From CATQHQ01 sp965243805 (GTDB lineage: Bacteria > Gemmatimonadota > Gemmatimonadetes > Longimicrobiales > Gaopeijiaceae): a DNA stretch of 64,000 bases. The stretch is taken from NCBI GenBank assembly GCA_965243805.1, contig OZ251577.1, positions 1,922,001-1,986,000 on the forward strand, read 5' to 3'. A program made the translations under genes and the position numbers. The notes under the pieces were generated by a model, which had not been told where the DNA came from, did not search any database, and worked only from the letters and a program-made list of their open reading frames with translations. This document shows positions 8,824-20,134 of this stretch, piece after piece (position 1 is the stretch's first letter; each line of letters opens with the position of its first letter).

Positions 8824-10002
8824 TCAGAGCGGCCCCCGCCGCGCCCCGGCCAAGCGTCCAACGATCTCCTGCAACGTCACCGCCTCGACGCCGTTTCGCA
8901 ACGGGAAGGTGTCGTCGCCGGCGTGCACGATGTACTTCCGGGTCGGATTGATGTCGTCGCACGCCACCTGGAAACTCCGCGACACCGACGGCGCGGACGT
9001 TCGCGTGACATCAACGGCCCACACCTCTCCTGCCCCCAGGTCGAGGACTAGGTCGACTTCGGCACCGCCCTTCGTCCTGTAGTAACCGCACTGGGCGTGG
9101 ACGGGGGCCGCGCCCAAGATGTTCTCGACGACGAAGCCTTCCCAGCTGCCGCCGACCACGGGGTGGCCGAGAAGGGCGTCGTAGGACTGGATTCCCAGCA
9201 GGGCGTGGCACATTCCGCTGTCGCGCAGGTAGGTCCTGGGCGCCTTCACCAGCCTCTTTCCCACGTTGCTGGACCATGAAGCCAGACGGCGCACCAGCAA
9301 CAGGTCCACCATCAGGTCCAAGTAGCGTCCGACGGTGACGCCCCTGCGGCCGAGGCCGCGCGCCAGTTGTGCAGCGTTGAAGGTGCGCCCCTGGTTGTGA
9401 GCGAGCATCGTCCAGAAGCGTCGAAGAGTCTCGCTTGGGATGCGCGGGCCGAGCGCGGGAATGTCTCGCTCCAGGTAAGTCTTCACGAAGTCCGGACGCC
9501 ACTCGAAGCTGGTGCGGTCGTCGGTGGCGAGAAAGCTGTCGGGCAGGCCGCCACGAAGCCAGAGTTTGTCACGCTGATCGGCCGAGACCTCCGTCACGCC
9601 GAAGGGCAGGAGCTCGAAGTGCGCGATGCGCCCTGCCAGAGTCTCCCCCGACTGCTTGAGCAGTTCGATCGACGCCGAGCCAAGGAAGAGGAAGTGGCCG
9701 GCGGGACGGCCCTCGCGGCGACGCCGATCGATGATGCCGCGCAATGGCTCGAAGAGACCGGGCATCCTCTGGATCTCGTCGAAGACGACCAGTGTGTCGG
9801 CGTGATGGGCGCAGTAGTGCTCGATGTCGGCCAGCTTCGCAACGTCGCTGGGACGCTCAAGGTCGAGGTAGGCGGCACCTCGTTGCTGGGCGATGTCGAG
9901 GGCGAGGGTCGTCTTGCCGACTTGGCGAACGCCAGCAAGCACGACGGCCGGCAGGCGGTCGAGGAGACGTTCGACTTCGGCGCGGGCATGGCGTGGGATC
10001 AT
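8824..10002 (-). CDS. DUF4143 family AAA ATPase (COG1373)
   Basis: 392 residues starting MIPRHARAEVERLLDR. Walker A AGVRQVGKTT is at about 23-32, and Walker B plus sensor is LVVFDEIQRMPGLFEPLRG. A winged helix (RRFWTMLAHNQGRTFNAAQLARGLG) precedes the C-terminal DUF4143 nuclease-like fold. There the usual D...ExK element reads AEVDLVLDL then WAVDVTRT, so the E and K of the motif are replaced by D and T, unlike the paralogue at 33308. The family is often in toxin-antitoxin or defence settings but its biochemical role is unsettled. It is a single gene with an AT-rich inverted-repeat operator directly upstream. Confidence 0.85.
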   Translation of the reverse strand: MIPRHARAEVERLLDRLPAVVLAGVRQVGKTTLALDIAQQRGAAYLDLERPSDVAKLADIEHYCAHHADTLVVFDEIQRMPGLFEPLRGIIDRRRREGRPAGHFLFLGSASIELLKQSGETLAGRIAHFELLPFGVTEVSADQRDKLWLRGGLPDSFLATDDRTSFEWRPDFVKTYLERDIPALGPRIPSETLRRFWTMLAHNQGRTFNAAQLARGLGRRGVTVGRYLDLMVDLLLVRRLASWSSNVGKRLVKAPRTYLRDSGMCHALLGIQSYDALLGHPVVGGSWEGFVVENILGAAPVHAQCGYYRTKGGAEVDLVLDLGAGEVWAVDVTRTSAPSVSRSFQVACDDINPTRKYIVHAGDDTFPLRNGVEAVTLQEIVGRLAGARRGPL

Positions 10003-10006
10003 CCTG

Positions 10007-10035
10007 GCAAATCTAACACGCCGTGTGCGATTTGC
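10007..10035 (-). promoter_or_regulatory. inverted-repeat operator upstream of DUF4143 gene 1
   Basis: GCAAAT (10007-10012) and ATTTGC (10030-10035) form a perfect 6-bp inverted repeat with a 17-nt spacer, ending 4 nt (CAGG) before the start codon. The same arrangement with the same spacing occurs at 33248-33276 before the paralogous gene. It may serve autoregulation; this is inferred. Confidence 0.55.
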
Positions 10036-10052
10036 GCACTAATCCCGTCGTC

Positions 10053-12437
10053 CTACCCCTCCCCGTACAGCCACCGATACAGTGCCCGATTCCGGGTCAC
10101 GTTCTTCACGTAGCTCCGTGTCTCGGCGAAGGGGATGCGCTCGGTGAACCGCAGCGGGTCCTCCGCCTCTGGGAAGCGTCGCCAGCGGTTGGCTCGGGTG
10201 GGCCCTGCGTTGTAGGCCGACAGCGCCAGCGGCACGTCGTTGTCGTAGCGGTCCATCAGCCGGGCCAGGTAGCTGGTGCCCAGGTGGACGTTCAGCTCCG
10301 GGGTTCGCAGGAACTCGTCGCGGAACGGTCTGGGGCCAATCCGCCGCGCCAGCTCGGCTCCGGTGGCGGGGACGACCTGCATGAGGCCCACCGCGCCCGC
10401 GGACGACACCACCGCCGGGGCGAAGGCGCTCTCCTGGCGGATCAGCCCAGCCACCAAGTACGGGTCCAGCCCCATCTCCTCCGCTCGGGCGGTCACCAGC
10501 TCTCGGTGGGGAAAGGGGAATACGATCCGCGCTAAGGTCCGGTCCCAGGGACGGCCGCGCCGGCGCAACTCCCAGCCCAGTTCGATTCCCTCGCGGGTGC
10601 GTCCCCGCTCGTTCAGCGCGACCGCAAGCTGCAACAGCACGTCGTCCGAACCCTCGGCGGAGCGGACCGTCCGCCCGACCGACGCCAGGTGAGCGGCGGC
10701 GCCTTCTTCGAGGCCGGCGTCGTCCAGCAGCGTCAACAGGTCCAGCGATTCGGCCAGCCACCGATCCGGCGCGCCTACCGGCGGTCCCTCCGGCAGGTCG
10801 GCAACGAACTCGGCCCCGGTCCCGGCCTCCGCCGCCAAGAGCGCGTAGTAGGACAGGGGACTGTCCCGCTGGAGACGGGCAAGCGCTGCGACGGTCCAGG
10901 AAGCCGAGTCGTCCCCGGCGCTGTTCGCCATCACGGACCCCCAAAACGCAGCCTCCTCCCAGCGCCGGCCGTTGGGGAACTCTTCCAGGTATCCGCGGTA
11001 GACTTCTGCCGCCGCCCCGGGCTCGCCTCGGGAAAGGTGGATTTGGGCCCAGCGCATCCGCGCCAGCCCCGCCCGGTCGGCCGCCGACGACATGGAGACG
11101 ACCTGGCGGTAATGGTCCAGGGCCTCGCCCAAGCGGCCCCCGTCGTGGTGGTCGTCGCCAGCGAAGAAGATCACGTCCAGCGCTTCGGGGTGGGCCGGGT
11201 ACCGTTCGACCAGGCGGTTCTCCAAGGTGCGCATGTCGCCGTGGCGTCCCTGCGTGCGGCGGATGTCGGCCCAGGCGCGCAGCGACCGAGCGGCGGTCTC
11301 CGGGTTGGACGACACCGAGAGCTCCCGGTAGAGGGCGACGGCGGCGTTCCGGTCGCGGCTCCCGTTGTAGGCGCGGGCGAGCGCCGTCCGCTCCGACTCG
11401 GACAGGGACGCCCCCGCGCCTTGGGCCGCTTCCCACGCCCGCACCGCGGTGCCGTACTCGCGGCCGTTCCCCAGCGCGCGGGCCAGTCGCCGGTAGCGGG
11501 CGGGGTCGGGGCCGGCGCGGTCCAGGTGCCACAGAGTGAGGGCTGCCTCCGTCGCGCTGGTGCCGCGGGTGGTGCGGGAGAGCAGCTCCCACATTGTGGC
11601 GACGGCCTCCGTGGTGTCGGCGAGCGCAAGCCGGTACCGCCACTCCAGTGCCAGGACGGCGGCTCGGCTTGGCGGGGCGGATGCGCCGGAGGGAGCGTCC
11701 TCCGCCGTCGCCACCTCCGTCAGTGCCGCCAGCGCCCGGGCCGTGTCTCCCCGGGCGGCCCAGGCGTCGGAGGTGAGCCGCCACCCTCGGTTCTGGATTG
11801 CCGGGTCGCCCGCCAGTGCCAGCAAGCCCCACACGGCTTCGGCCTCGCCGTCCTCCGCCAGTGTGCGAGCCGCATCCAGTGCCGTCCAGCCGGCCACCCC
11901 GGGCGAGAGTGCTCGCAGTTCGGCCACAGCCTCCACCGTCGCGGAAGACGGCACGCGGCCCGCCTCCAGTCGCACCAAGCGCGAACGGGCGGCCACCACC
12001 TCCCGATCCCCCGACCGTGCCAGCGCCAAGAAGCGGGAGAGTGCGTCGGCCGCGCCTTCGGCGTCCTCCAGGGCGGCCAGCGCCGTGCCCAGCAGCTGCC
12101 AGTAGCGGGGCGGCGCCTGGGCGGTGTCGGGGTCGCCCGCCGTGAGCGCCTCCACGGCGCCGCCCCAGTTCCGCCAGCCGGAGTGCGCCTCCGCCAGCAG
12201 CACTCGGTCCTCCATGGTGGCCGACGCCAGCGGCGCCAAGTGGTCCTCGAGTGCTCGGCTCGCTCTCCAGTAACGACCGGCCTCCAGGTCTCGCCGGACG
12301 GACGCCGGCACGACTGGCGGGGCAGCCGCCTGGGCCTCTTGCACCGTCGCCGGTGCCGCCGCCAGCGCGGGCTCGGCCAGCGCGGGCTCGGACAAGGCGA
12401 CAAGCGCGACCCCCGCCGAAGCCGCAAAGACCAGCAC
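10053..12437 (-). CDS. slt: soluble lytic murein transglycosylase (Slt70-like)
   Basis: About 794 residues. The long N-terminal part is alpha-helical TPR-like repeats, as in Slt70. The C-terminal SLT domain carries the catalytic Glu in LIRQESAFAP, followed by AVGLMQVVPATG and SAYNAGPTRANRW. It cleaves peptidoglycan glycan strands to 1,6-anhydro-MurNAc in the periplasm. The start is uncertain: the open frame reaches a TTG at 12632, but that extension would read through a hairpin. GTG at 12437 begins a signal peptide (LVFAASAGVALVALSEPALA); an AUU at 12450 would add an RRR n-region. It sits downstream of exbB/tolQ in the same direction. Confidence 0.85.
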   Translation of the reverse strand: MLVFAASAGVALVALSEPALAEPALAAAPATVQEAQAAAPPVVPASVRRDLEAGRYWRASRALEDHLAPLASATMEDRVLLAEAHSGWRNWGGAVEALTAGDPDTAQAPPRYWQLLGTALAALEDAEGAADALSRFLALARSGDREVVAARSRLVRLEAGRVPSSATVEAVAELRALSPGVAGWTALDAARTLAEDGEAEAVWGLLALAGDPAIQNRGWRLTSDAWAARGDTARALAALTEVATAEDAPSGASAPPSRAAVLALEWRYRLALADTTEAVATMWELLSRTTRGTSATEAALTLWHLDRAGPDPARYRRLARALGNGREYGTAVRAWEAAQGAGASLSESERTALARAYNGSRDRNAAVALYRELSVSSNPETAARSLRAWADIRRTQGRHGDMRTLENRLVERYPAHPEALDVIFFAGDDHHDGGRLGEALDHYRQVVSMSSAADRAGLARMRWAQIHLSRGEPGAAAEVYRGYLEEFPNGRRWEEAAFWGSVMANSAGDDSASWTVAALARLQRDSPLSYYALLAAEAGTGAEFVADLPEGPPVGAPDRWLAESLDLLTLLDDAGLEEGAAAHLASVGRTVRSAEGSDDVLLQLAVALNERGRTREGIELGWELRRRGRPWDRTLARIVFPFPHRELVTARAEEMGLDPYLVAGLIRQESAFAPAVVSSAGAVGLMQVVPATGAELARRIGPRPFRDEFLRTPELNVHLGTSYLARLMDRYDNDVPLALSAYNAGPTRANRWRRFPEAEDPLRFTERIPFAETRSYVKNVTRNRALYRWLYGEG

Positions 12438-12485
12438 TCCCCGACGCCTAATGGAGGCCCAATGCCACCGGGGCCCCCAACGCCA

Positions 12486-12521
12486 AAGGGGGCCGCGCCC
12501 TCGAAAGGCGCGACCCCCCTT
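12486..12521 (-). terminator. hairpin between exbB/tolQ-like gene and slt
   Basis: AAGGGGG plus CGCGCC arms pair across a CTCGAAA loop with a one- or two-base bulge. On the minus strand the stem is followed by TTT. It lies about 120 bp after the exbB/tolQ stop and argues against translation through this region. Confidence 0.45.
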
Positions 12522-12642
12522 CACGGCCCAGCGTGCTGGGGCTTGGCGCGGCTTCACTTGGTGCCGCTGCGGCCCGAAGCTCAGTCCGAACCTTCGGTTG
12601 CTGAGGCCCCCGGCCAGCCCGCCAGCCTCCAACGGGCGTCGA

Positions 12643-13353
12643 TCAGCCTTGGGCGGCCCCGCCCCTCCTCATGTGGTAGAGGGCGTCGATCATCTTCTGG
12701 GCCGACTCCTCCATGTCGACCACCAGATGGTCGATCCGCGACACGAAGTAGTTGTGCCCGATGCTCACGGGGATGGCGATCGCCAGCCCAGCGGCGGTGG
12801 TGGTCAATGCGATCTTGATCCCCGAGGCGACCGTCTGGGCGTCCACTTCGCCGGCCAGCTCGATCGCCTGGAATGCCGCGATCATCCCGAGCACCGTCCC
12901 CAGGAAGCCCAGGAGCGGCGCCACGTTGGTCAGCGTAGCCAACACCACCAGCCCGCTCTCCAGCTTGCTGAGCTCGATGAGGCCCTGGTTCTCGATCGCC
13001 TTCGTCACCCGGTCCGTCCCCTCGTCTTGCCGCTCCAGCCCCGCGTAGAGGATGTTGGCCGCCGGAGAGTTGGACTCACGGGTGACTTCGAGCGCCTCCT
13101 TGGTCCGCTGCTGGGACAGGAGCTCGTCCACCTCCCGGAGGATCTTCTTCGTGCTTCCGCTCTTGGAGAGCAGGTCGAAGAACTTCCAGATGATGACGAG
13201 GATCCCCACCAGGAGACACAGGCCCAGAGGCCAGCGCATAATCCCAGCGTCGATCCACGCCTGCTGCATCTGCTCGGTGAATGTGAGGTCCGGGCCTTCC
13301 ACGCCCGGGAGCTGGAGCAGGGCTCCGTAGAGAGTCGTCGTCGCGCTGGTCAA
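12643..13353 (-). CDS. MotA/TolQ/ExbB proton channel family protein
   Basis: 236 residues from a TTG at 13353, chosen because GGGAGG stands 6 nt upstream; the open frame extends to 13449 without a better start. Three membrane helices are visible (WPLGLCLLVGILVIIWKF; LTNVAPLLGFLGTVLGMIAA; TTTAAGLAIAIPVSIG), with the conserved TVLGMI and TTTAAGLAIAIP regions of the family. It would form the stator/proton channel that energises an outer-membrane transport or cell-envelope process. No ExbD/TolR partner is adjacent, so it could be either an ExbB or a TolQ homologue. Confidence 0.85.
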   Translation of the reverse strand: MTSATTTLYGALLQLPGVEGPDLTFTEQMQQAWIDAGIMRWPLGLCLLVGILVIIWKFFDLLSKSGSTKKILREVDELLSQQRTKEALEVTRESNSPAANILYAGLERQDEGTDRVTKAIENQGLIELSKLESGLVVLATLTNVAPLLGFLGTVLGMIAAFQAIELAGEVDAQTVASGIKIALTTTAAGLAIAIPVSIGHNYFVSRIDHLVVDMEESAQKMIDALYHMRRGGAAQG

Positions 13354-13561
13354 GGGAACCTCCCGCTTTCGGTCCTGTGCATCTGGTTGGAGTTGGCCGC
13401 GCTCCCAAGCGCGACGGCGGAGTCTCGGGCCCAAGGGGCCGCACCGCAAGGCTTGCCATAATGAGCCCCAAGCTTGGGGCTGTCAACCTCGCCGCCGACT
13501 GGCGGGCGGCAAGTATGGAAAATGGCGGCCCTCGTTCGTCCGGGAAAGCTCCCCGAACCAC

Positions 13562-14356
13562 TCAGCGCCGCCATGTCCACTCCCTGGAACGGTAGCGTCT
13601 TTCCAGTCCTTCCGCCAGGACGGCCTCCGCGTCGCTCATGACGCCCGCTTCCCACACGCCCCCCAACGACCGTTCGAAGCCGTCCCGCAACGCGCCGACC
13701 ATCTCCTCCCACGACGGCAGCACGTCCAGCAGTTCGACCAGGGTGATTGGGCCTTCCCGGTGCTCACCGGGTTCCCGGCGTTCCCGGTGCTCCCCCCCGC
13801 CGAGCGCCAGCAACAGACTCTGGTCCGCCGTCAGCAACAACGAACCGTGCTGGAGGACGGTGCTCCCGACCCGCGCCTGGGCGCTGCCCACCAGCTTCCT
13901 GCCCGCCACCACCACCTCTCCGTCCACAGGTCCCAGAAAGCAGGGACCCGCGTTGGGCGCCGGCGTCTCGTCCCCGCCCTCGGCACTTCGAGCGTCCACG
14001 CCGAGCAGGCGCAACCCGTGGACCAGCCCCTCGTTGATCTTGGCGTACGCCTCCCGTAGCCCGCCCAGCGCACGCGCCGGGAAGACGATGGAGTAGGTGA
14101 GCTCCCGGTCGTGAATGACCGCCCGACCCCCGGTGGGGCGACGGACGACCCCCAACTCCCGGCGGCTGCGCAGGATCTCCCGGTAGCCGACCGTCACCGG
14201 CTCGTTGCGGCCAAAGGAGAGCGTCGGCGGGTCCCAGCGGTAGAAGCGCAACGTGCCCGTCCCCGGAGCGCACGCCTTGGCCAGCGCATGGTCCCGCGCC
14301 ATGTTCACGGCACCCGTCGCCGGCGGATCCACCAGAACCCGCCATCGAGTCTTCAT
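13562..14356 (-). CDS. lipoate-protein ligase A / octanoyltransferase family protein
   Basis: 264 residues. The BPL/LplA fold is shown by LRFYRWDPPTLSFGRNEP, RRPTGGRAVIHDRELTYSIV, and the lysine motif GRKLVGSAQARVG followed by LQHGSLLL. The enzyme transfers lipoate or octanoate to carrier-domain lysines. It ends an operon that begins with gcvH, so the H protein of the glycine cleavage system is its likely substrate. It lies 15 bp after the UPF0173 gene. LplA-type versus LipM-type activity cannot be decided from sequence alone. Confidence 0.85.
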   Translation of the reverse strand: MKTRWRVLVDPPATGAVNMARDHALAKACAPGTGTLRFYRWDPPTLSFGRNEPVTVGYREILRSRRELGVVRRPTGGRAVIHDRELTYSIVFPARALGGLREAYAKINEGLVHGLRLLGVDARSAEGGDETPAPNAGPCFLGPVDGEVVVAGRKLVGSAQARVGSTVLQHGSLLLTADQSLLLALGGGEHRERREPGEHREGPITLVELLDVLPSWEEMVGALRDGFERSLGGVWEAGVMSDAEAVLAEGLERRYRSREWTWRR

Positions 14357-14371
14357 CCGTGGTGGGCTCGT

Positions 14372-15058
14372 CTAGAGGGCCAGAACGTCCCCGGGGCTCA
14401 TGACGCGAACTTCCGCCCGGTCCCCCACCAACTCGCGGAACTGCTCCGGGTCCTGCTCGATCAGCGGCCAAGTGCCGTAGTGGATCGGCACCACCATCTC
14501 CGGCTCGACAAACTCCACGGCCCGTGCCGCGTCCTCTGGTCCCATGGTGAAGTTGTCGCCGATCGGCAGCAGGGCTACGTCCACCTTGCCCTTCAGCAGC
14601 TGCATGTCCAGCAGCAGGGCCGTGTCGCCGGCGTGGTAGACGCGCCGCCCGTCCAGGTGGAGGAGGAAGCCGCCGGGAACGGTGGTGAAGCATCCGGTCT
14701 CGTCGCCGTGGACTTGCCCGCCGTGGAGTGCCGGCGTCATCTGCGCCCGCCCGAACGAAAACTCCCAGCCGCCGCCGATGTGCATGGGGTGGACGTTCTC
14801 CAGGCCCTGGGACTCGGCGAACGCGACGATCTCGAAGGTGGAGACCAGGGTGGCTCCGGTCTCCTTCGCCAGTGGGATGGCGTCGGCGAAGTGGTCGGCG
14901 TGGCCGTGCGTGCAGAAAATGAAGTCCAGCGGACCAACGTCGGCGCGCTTGGTGACCGAGGCCGGGTTGTCGTCAAAGAACGGATCGATGGCGATGCGCG
15001 TGCCGTCTTCGGTCTCCGCCGTGAAGGTGGCGTGGCCGTGGAAAGTCAGGGTGGCCAA
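14372..15058 (-). CDS. UPF0173 family metal-dependent hydrolase
   Basis: 228 residues with TTG start at 15058; AGGAAG is about 11 nt upstream. A metallo-beta-lactamase fold is indicated by LTFHGHATF, IAIDPFFDDN, THGHADHF (metal ligands), VYHAGDTAL and VVPIHYGTW, all characteristic of UPF0173 (YtkL-like). The substrate is unknown. It lies between gcvP (43 bp) and the lipoate ligase (15 bp), in one transcription unit with the glycine cleavage genes. Confidence 0.9.
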   Translation of the reverse strand: MATLTFHGHATFTAETEDGTRIAIDPFFDDNPASVTKRADVGPLDFIFCTHGHADHFADAIPLAKETGATLVSTFEIVAFAESQGLENVHPMHIGGGWEFSFGRAQMTPALHGGQVHGDETGCFTTVPGGFLLHLDGRRVYHAGDTALLLDMQLLKGKVDVALLPIGDNFTMGPEDAARAVEFVEPEMVVPIHYGTWPLIEQDPEQFRELVGDRAEVRVMSPGDVLAL

Positions 15059-15101
15059 GGGGATGGGCTTCCTGTGCTGGGAGGGCGAGGTGGGCGGGGA
15101 C

Positions 15102-17984
<2,883 letters not shown>

Positions 17985-18003
17985 GGTTGGAGGAAGCTCC
18001 CGG

Positions 18004-18393
18004 CTAGTCGCTGATGTGCACCTCGTAGGCGGCTTCGTCCATCAGCTCCTCCACCTCCTCGGGGTGCTCCAGGCGCAGCTTGATCATCCAGCCCTTGCCG
18101 TAGGGGTCCGAGTTCACCAGGGCGGGGTCGTCGTCCAGTTCAGCGTTGACGCCCACCACCTCGCCGGCCAGGGGAGCGTACAGGTCGGCGACGGCCTTGA
18201 CGGCCTCGATCGTCCCGAAGGTCTCCATGGCGGCGAAGGTGTTGCCGGGCTCCGGGAGCTCCACGTACACCACGTCGCCCAGCTCGCCTTGGGCGTAGTC
18301 GGTGACCCCGACGAAGTAGACGCCGGCTTCGTCGGCCTCCTTGAGGTACTCGTGCTCCGTGGTGTAACGCAGTCCTTCGGGAATGTGGGGCAT
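18004..18393 (-). CDS. gcvH: glycine cleavage system H protein
   Basis: 129 residues. The lipoyl-lysine motif is FGTIEAVKAVADLYAP with Lys66. ATG at 18393 was preferred over the ATG at 18399 because GGAG then lies 6 nt upstream instead of directly abutting. GcvH shuttles the aminomethyl group between the P, T and L proteins. It is the first gene of gcvH-gcvP-UPF0173-lipoate ligase, which also supplies its modification enzyme. A much longer open frame covers this gene but is an artefact of GC-rich sequence. Confidence 0.97.
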   Translation of the reverse strand: MPHIPEGLRYTTEHEYLKEADEAGVYFVGVTDYAQGELGDVVYVELPEPGNTFAAMETFGTIEAVKAVADLYAPLAGEVVGVNAELDDDPALVNSDPYGKGWMIKLRLEHPEEVEELMDEAAYEVHISD

Positions 18394-18441
18394 CGCCATC
18401 TCCGTATGCCGTGTCCGGTGGTGTGCTGCAAGCGGCGGAAT

Positions 18442-18471
18442 ATATAAGGGCGCACGGAGGCAATGCGTCAA
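18442..18471 (-). promoter_or_regulatory. sigma-70-like promoter of the gcv operon
   Basis: On the minus strand TTGACG (18471-18466) and TTATAT (18447-18442) are 18 nt apart, about 50 nt before gcvH. I see no glycine riboswitch. The rest of 18394-18729 is GC-rich (GTGCCGGG/GCGCCGAG-like words) with no gene and presumably carries the divergent promoter of the acyl-CoA dehydrogenase. Confidence 0.5.
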
Positions 18472-18729
18472 CCCTGCCGCCGAATGCCGACCGACGAGCG
18501 GCCAGCGCGGCGGCGGCCAGTGCGCCGGACTTCCACGGCTAGACCACGCACGCGGCCGGACACCAGGCAAGCCCGGCTGCCCGGTTCCCCGTGCGGCCCC
18601 CCGGACCGGCGCGTTAGATTGGAGGTCCACCGCGTCAAGTGCGCCGGGCGAGGTCCACTGCGCCGAGCAGTTCGGACCGCGCCGAGCGTGCCGGGCCGCG
18701 CCGAACCGCAATCGCAGAGGGAGGAAGCC

Positions 18730-19893
18730 GTGGCTGCCCTGGCCGAACACCCCGCCCTGACCGTCCTCACCGAAGAGGAGGTCATGTTCCGCGATGCCGT
18801 TCGCGAGTTTGCCGAGTCGGAGATTGCCCCTCGGGTCGCACGCATGGACGCGGCCCACGAGATCGATTCCGAGCTGATCTCCATGCTCTTCGAGATGGGG
18901 GTCATGGGTGTCGAGATTCCCGAGCAGTACGGCGGTGCCGAGAGTTCGTTCTTCACCGCGGCCCTGGTGGTGGAGGAGATCTCCCGGGTGGACCCCTCCG
19001 TTGCGGTGCTGGTGGATGTGCAGAACACGCTGGTGGCGAATGCGCTGCTCACCTGGGCCAGCCCCGACCAGAACAACCGCTACTTGAGGCGCTTGGCGGA
19101 GGGGACCGTGGGCGCGTATGCCCTCTCGGAGGCGGGGAGCGGCTCCGACGCCTTTGCGCTGGCTACCCGGGCCGTTCGCGACGGGGGCGAGTGGGTCCTC
19201 AGCGGACGCAAGATGTGGATCACCAACGGCGGCGAAGCGGGGCTCTTCATCGTCTTCGCCAACGCTGCGCCGGAGCGGGGCTACAAGGGAATCACCGCCT
19301 TTCTGGTGGAGCGCGAAATGCCGGGCTTCGCCGTGGGCAAGCGCGAGGACAAGTTGGGGATCAGGGCCTCGTCCACCACCGAACTGATCCTGGACGATGT
19401 GCGCGTGCCCGCCGACAACGTTCTGGGCGAGGTGGGCAGAGGGTACAAGGTTGCAATCGAGACGTTGAACGAAGGGCGGATCGGGATCGGCGCCCAGATG
19501 GTGGGGCTGGCCCAGGGTGCCTTCGACCACACCTTGCGCTACGTGCAGGAGCGGGAGCAGTTCGACCACCCCGTGGCGTCGTTCCAAGGGGTCCAGTTCC
19601 AGCTGGCGGAGATGGCCGCCAAGATCGAGGCGGCGCGCCTCATGGTGTACAACGCGGCCCGCCTCAAGGACCAGGGCGCACGCTTCCTGCGCGAGGCCGC
19701 CATGGCCAAGCTCTTCGCCGCTCGGACCGCCCAGGAGGTGTCGTCGCTCTGCATCGACCTGCACGGCGGCTACGGGTTCACACGGGAGTACCCGGTGGAG
19801 AAGCTGTACAGGGACTCGAAGGTCGGCACGATCTACGAGGGGACCGACAACATGCAGCTCCAGACGATCGCGAAGGACCTGCTGCGCGGTTAG
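18730..19893 (+). CDS. acyl-CoA dehydrogenase (short-chain type)
   Basis: 387 residues from GTG at 18730, selected for GAGGGAGGAAGCC upstream; the frame is open to 18463 but the extra part is Arg/Pro-rich. Signature AYALSEAGSGSDAFALAT binds FAD/acyl-CoA, and the catalytic Glu370 sits in IYEGTDNMQLQTIA. QFDHPVASFQGVQFQLAEMA is typical of butyryl/short-branched-chain enzymes. It performs the first FAD-dependent step of beta-oxidation and hands electrons to ETF. tatA follows 39 bp downstream. Confidence 0.95.
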   Translation: MAALAEHPALTVLTEEEVMFRDAVREFAESEIAPRVARMDAAHEIDSELISMLFEMGVMGVEIPEQYGGAESSFFTAALVVEEISRVDPSVAVLVDVQNTLVANALLTWASPDQNNRYLRRLAEGTVGAYALSEAGSGSDAFALATRAVRDGGEWVLSGRKMWITNGGEAGLFIVFANAAPERGYKGITAFLVEREMPGFAVGKREDKLGIRASSTTELILDDVRVPADNVLGEVGRGYKVAIETLNEGRIGIGAQMVGLAQGAFDHTLRYVQEREQFDHPVASFQGVQFQLAEMAAKIEAARLMVYNAARLKDQGARFLREAAMAKLFAARTAQEVSSLCIDLHGGYGFTREYPVEKLYRDSKVGTIYEGTDNMQLQTIAKDLLRG

Positions 19894-19932
19894 CGCGCTC
19901 CCCCCCAAGGAACGACGGACAAAGGAGAAACG

Positions 19933-20121
19933 ATGCCTTCGATCGGCGTAGGCGAGATCGTCTTCGTGCTGGCGGTGCTGGTGCTGCTCTTCGGTGCCAG
20001 GCGCATCCCCGAGATCGCGCGGGGACTGGGCGCGGGGATCCGCAACTTCAAGGGGTCGATCCAGGCCGGACGCCAGAACCGCGAGAGCGAGTCCGGGGAC
20101 GTTGAGGACGGGGACGCCTAG
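19933..20121 (+). CDS. tatA: Sec-independent protein translocase TatA/TatE
   Basis: 62 residues with AAGGAG at ideal distance from the ATG. It has one N-terminal membrane helix (GEIVFVLAVLVLLFGARRIP), the FGxxxLP-like hinge here as FGARRIPE, then an amphipathic helix (IARGLGAGIRNFKGSIQ) and an acidic tail. It forms the pore of the twin-arginine export system. TatB and TatC are not in the window. An MFS transporter gene follows 13 bp downstream. Confidence 0.93.
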   Translation: MPSIGVGEIVFVLAVLVLLFGARRIPEIARGLGAGIRNFKGSIQAGRQNRESESGDVEDGDA

Positions 20122-20134
20122 CCCTAGCGAAGGC

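Noticed and set aside
12438..12632. N-terminal extension of the transglycosylase to a TTG at 12632
   Set aside because: It would translate a terminator-like hairpin and has no ribosome-binding site, while a signal peptide begins at 12437-12450.
18394..18729. possible glycine riboswitch before gcvH
   Set aside because: The leader between the promoter and gcvH is only about 40 nt, too short for the aptamer, and none of its conserved parts is visible.
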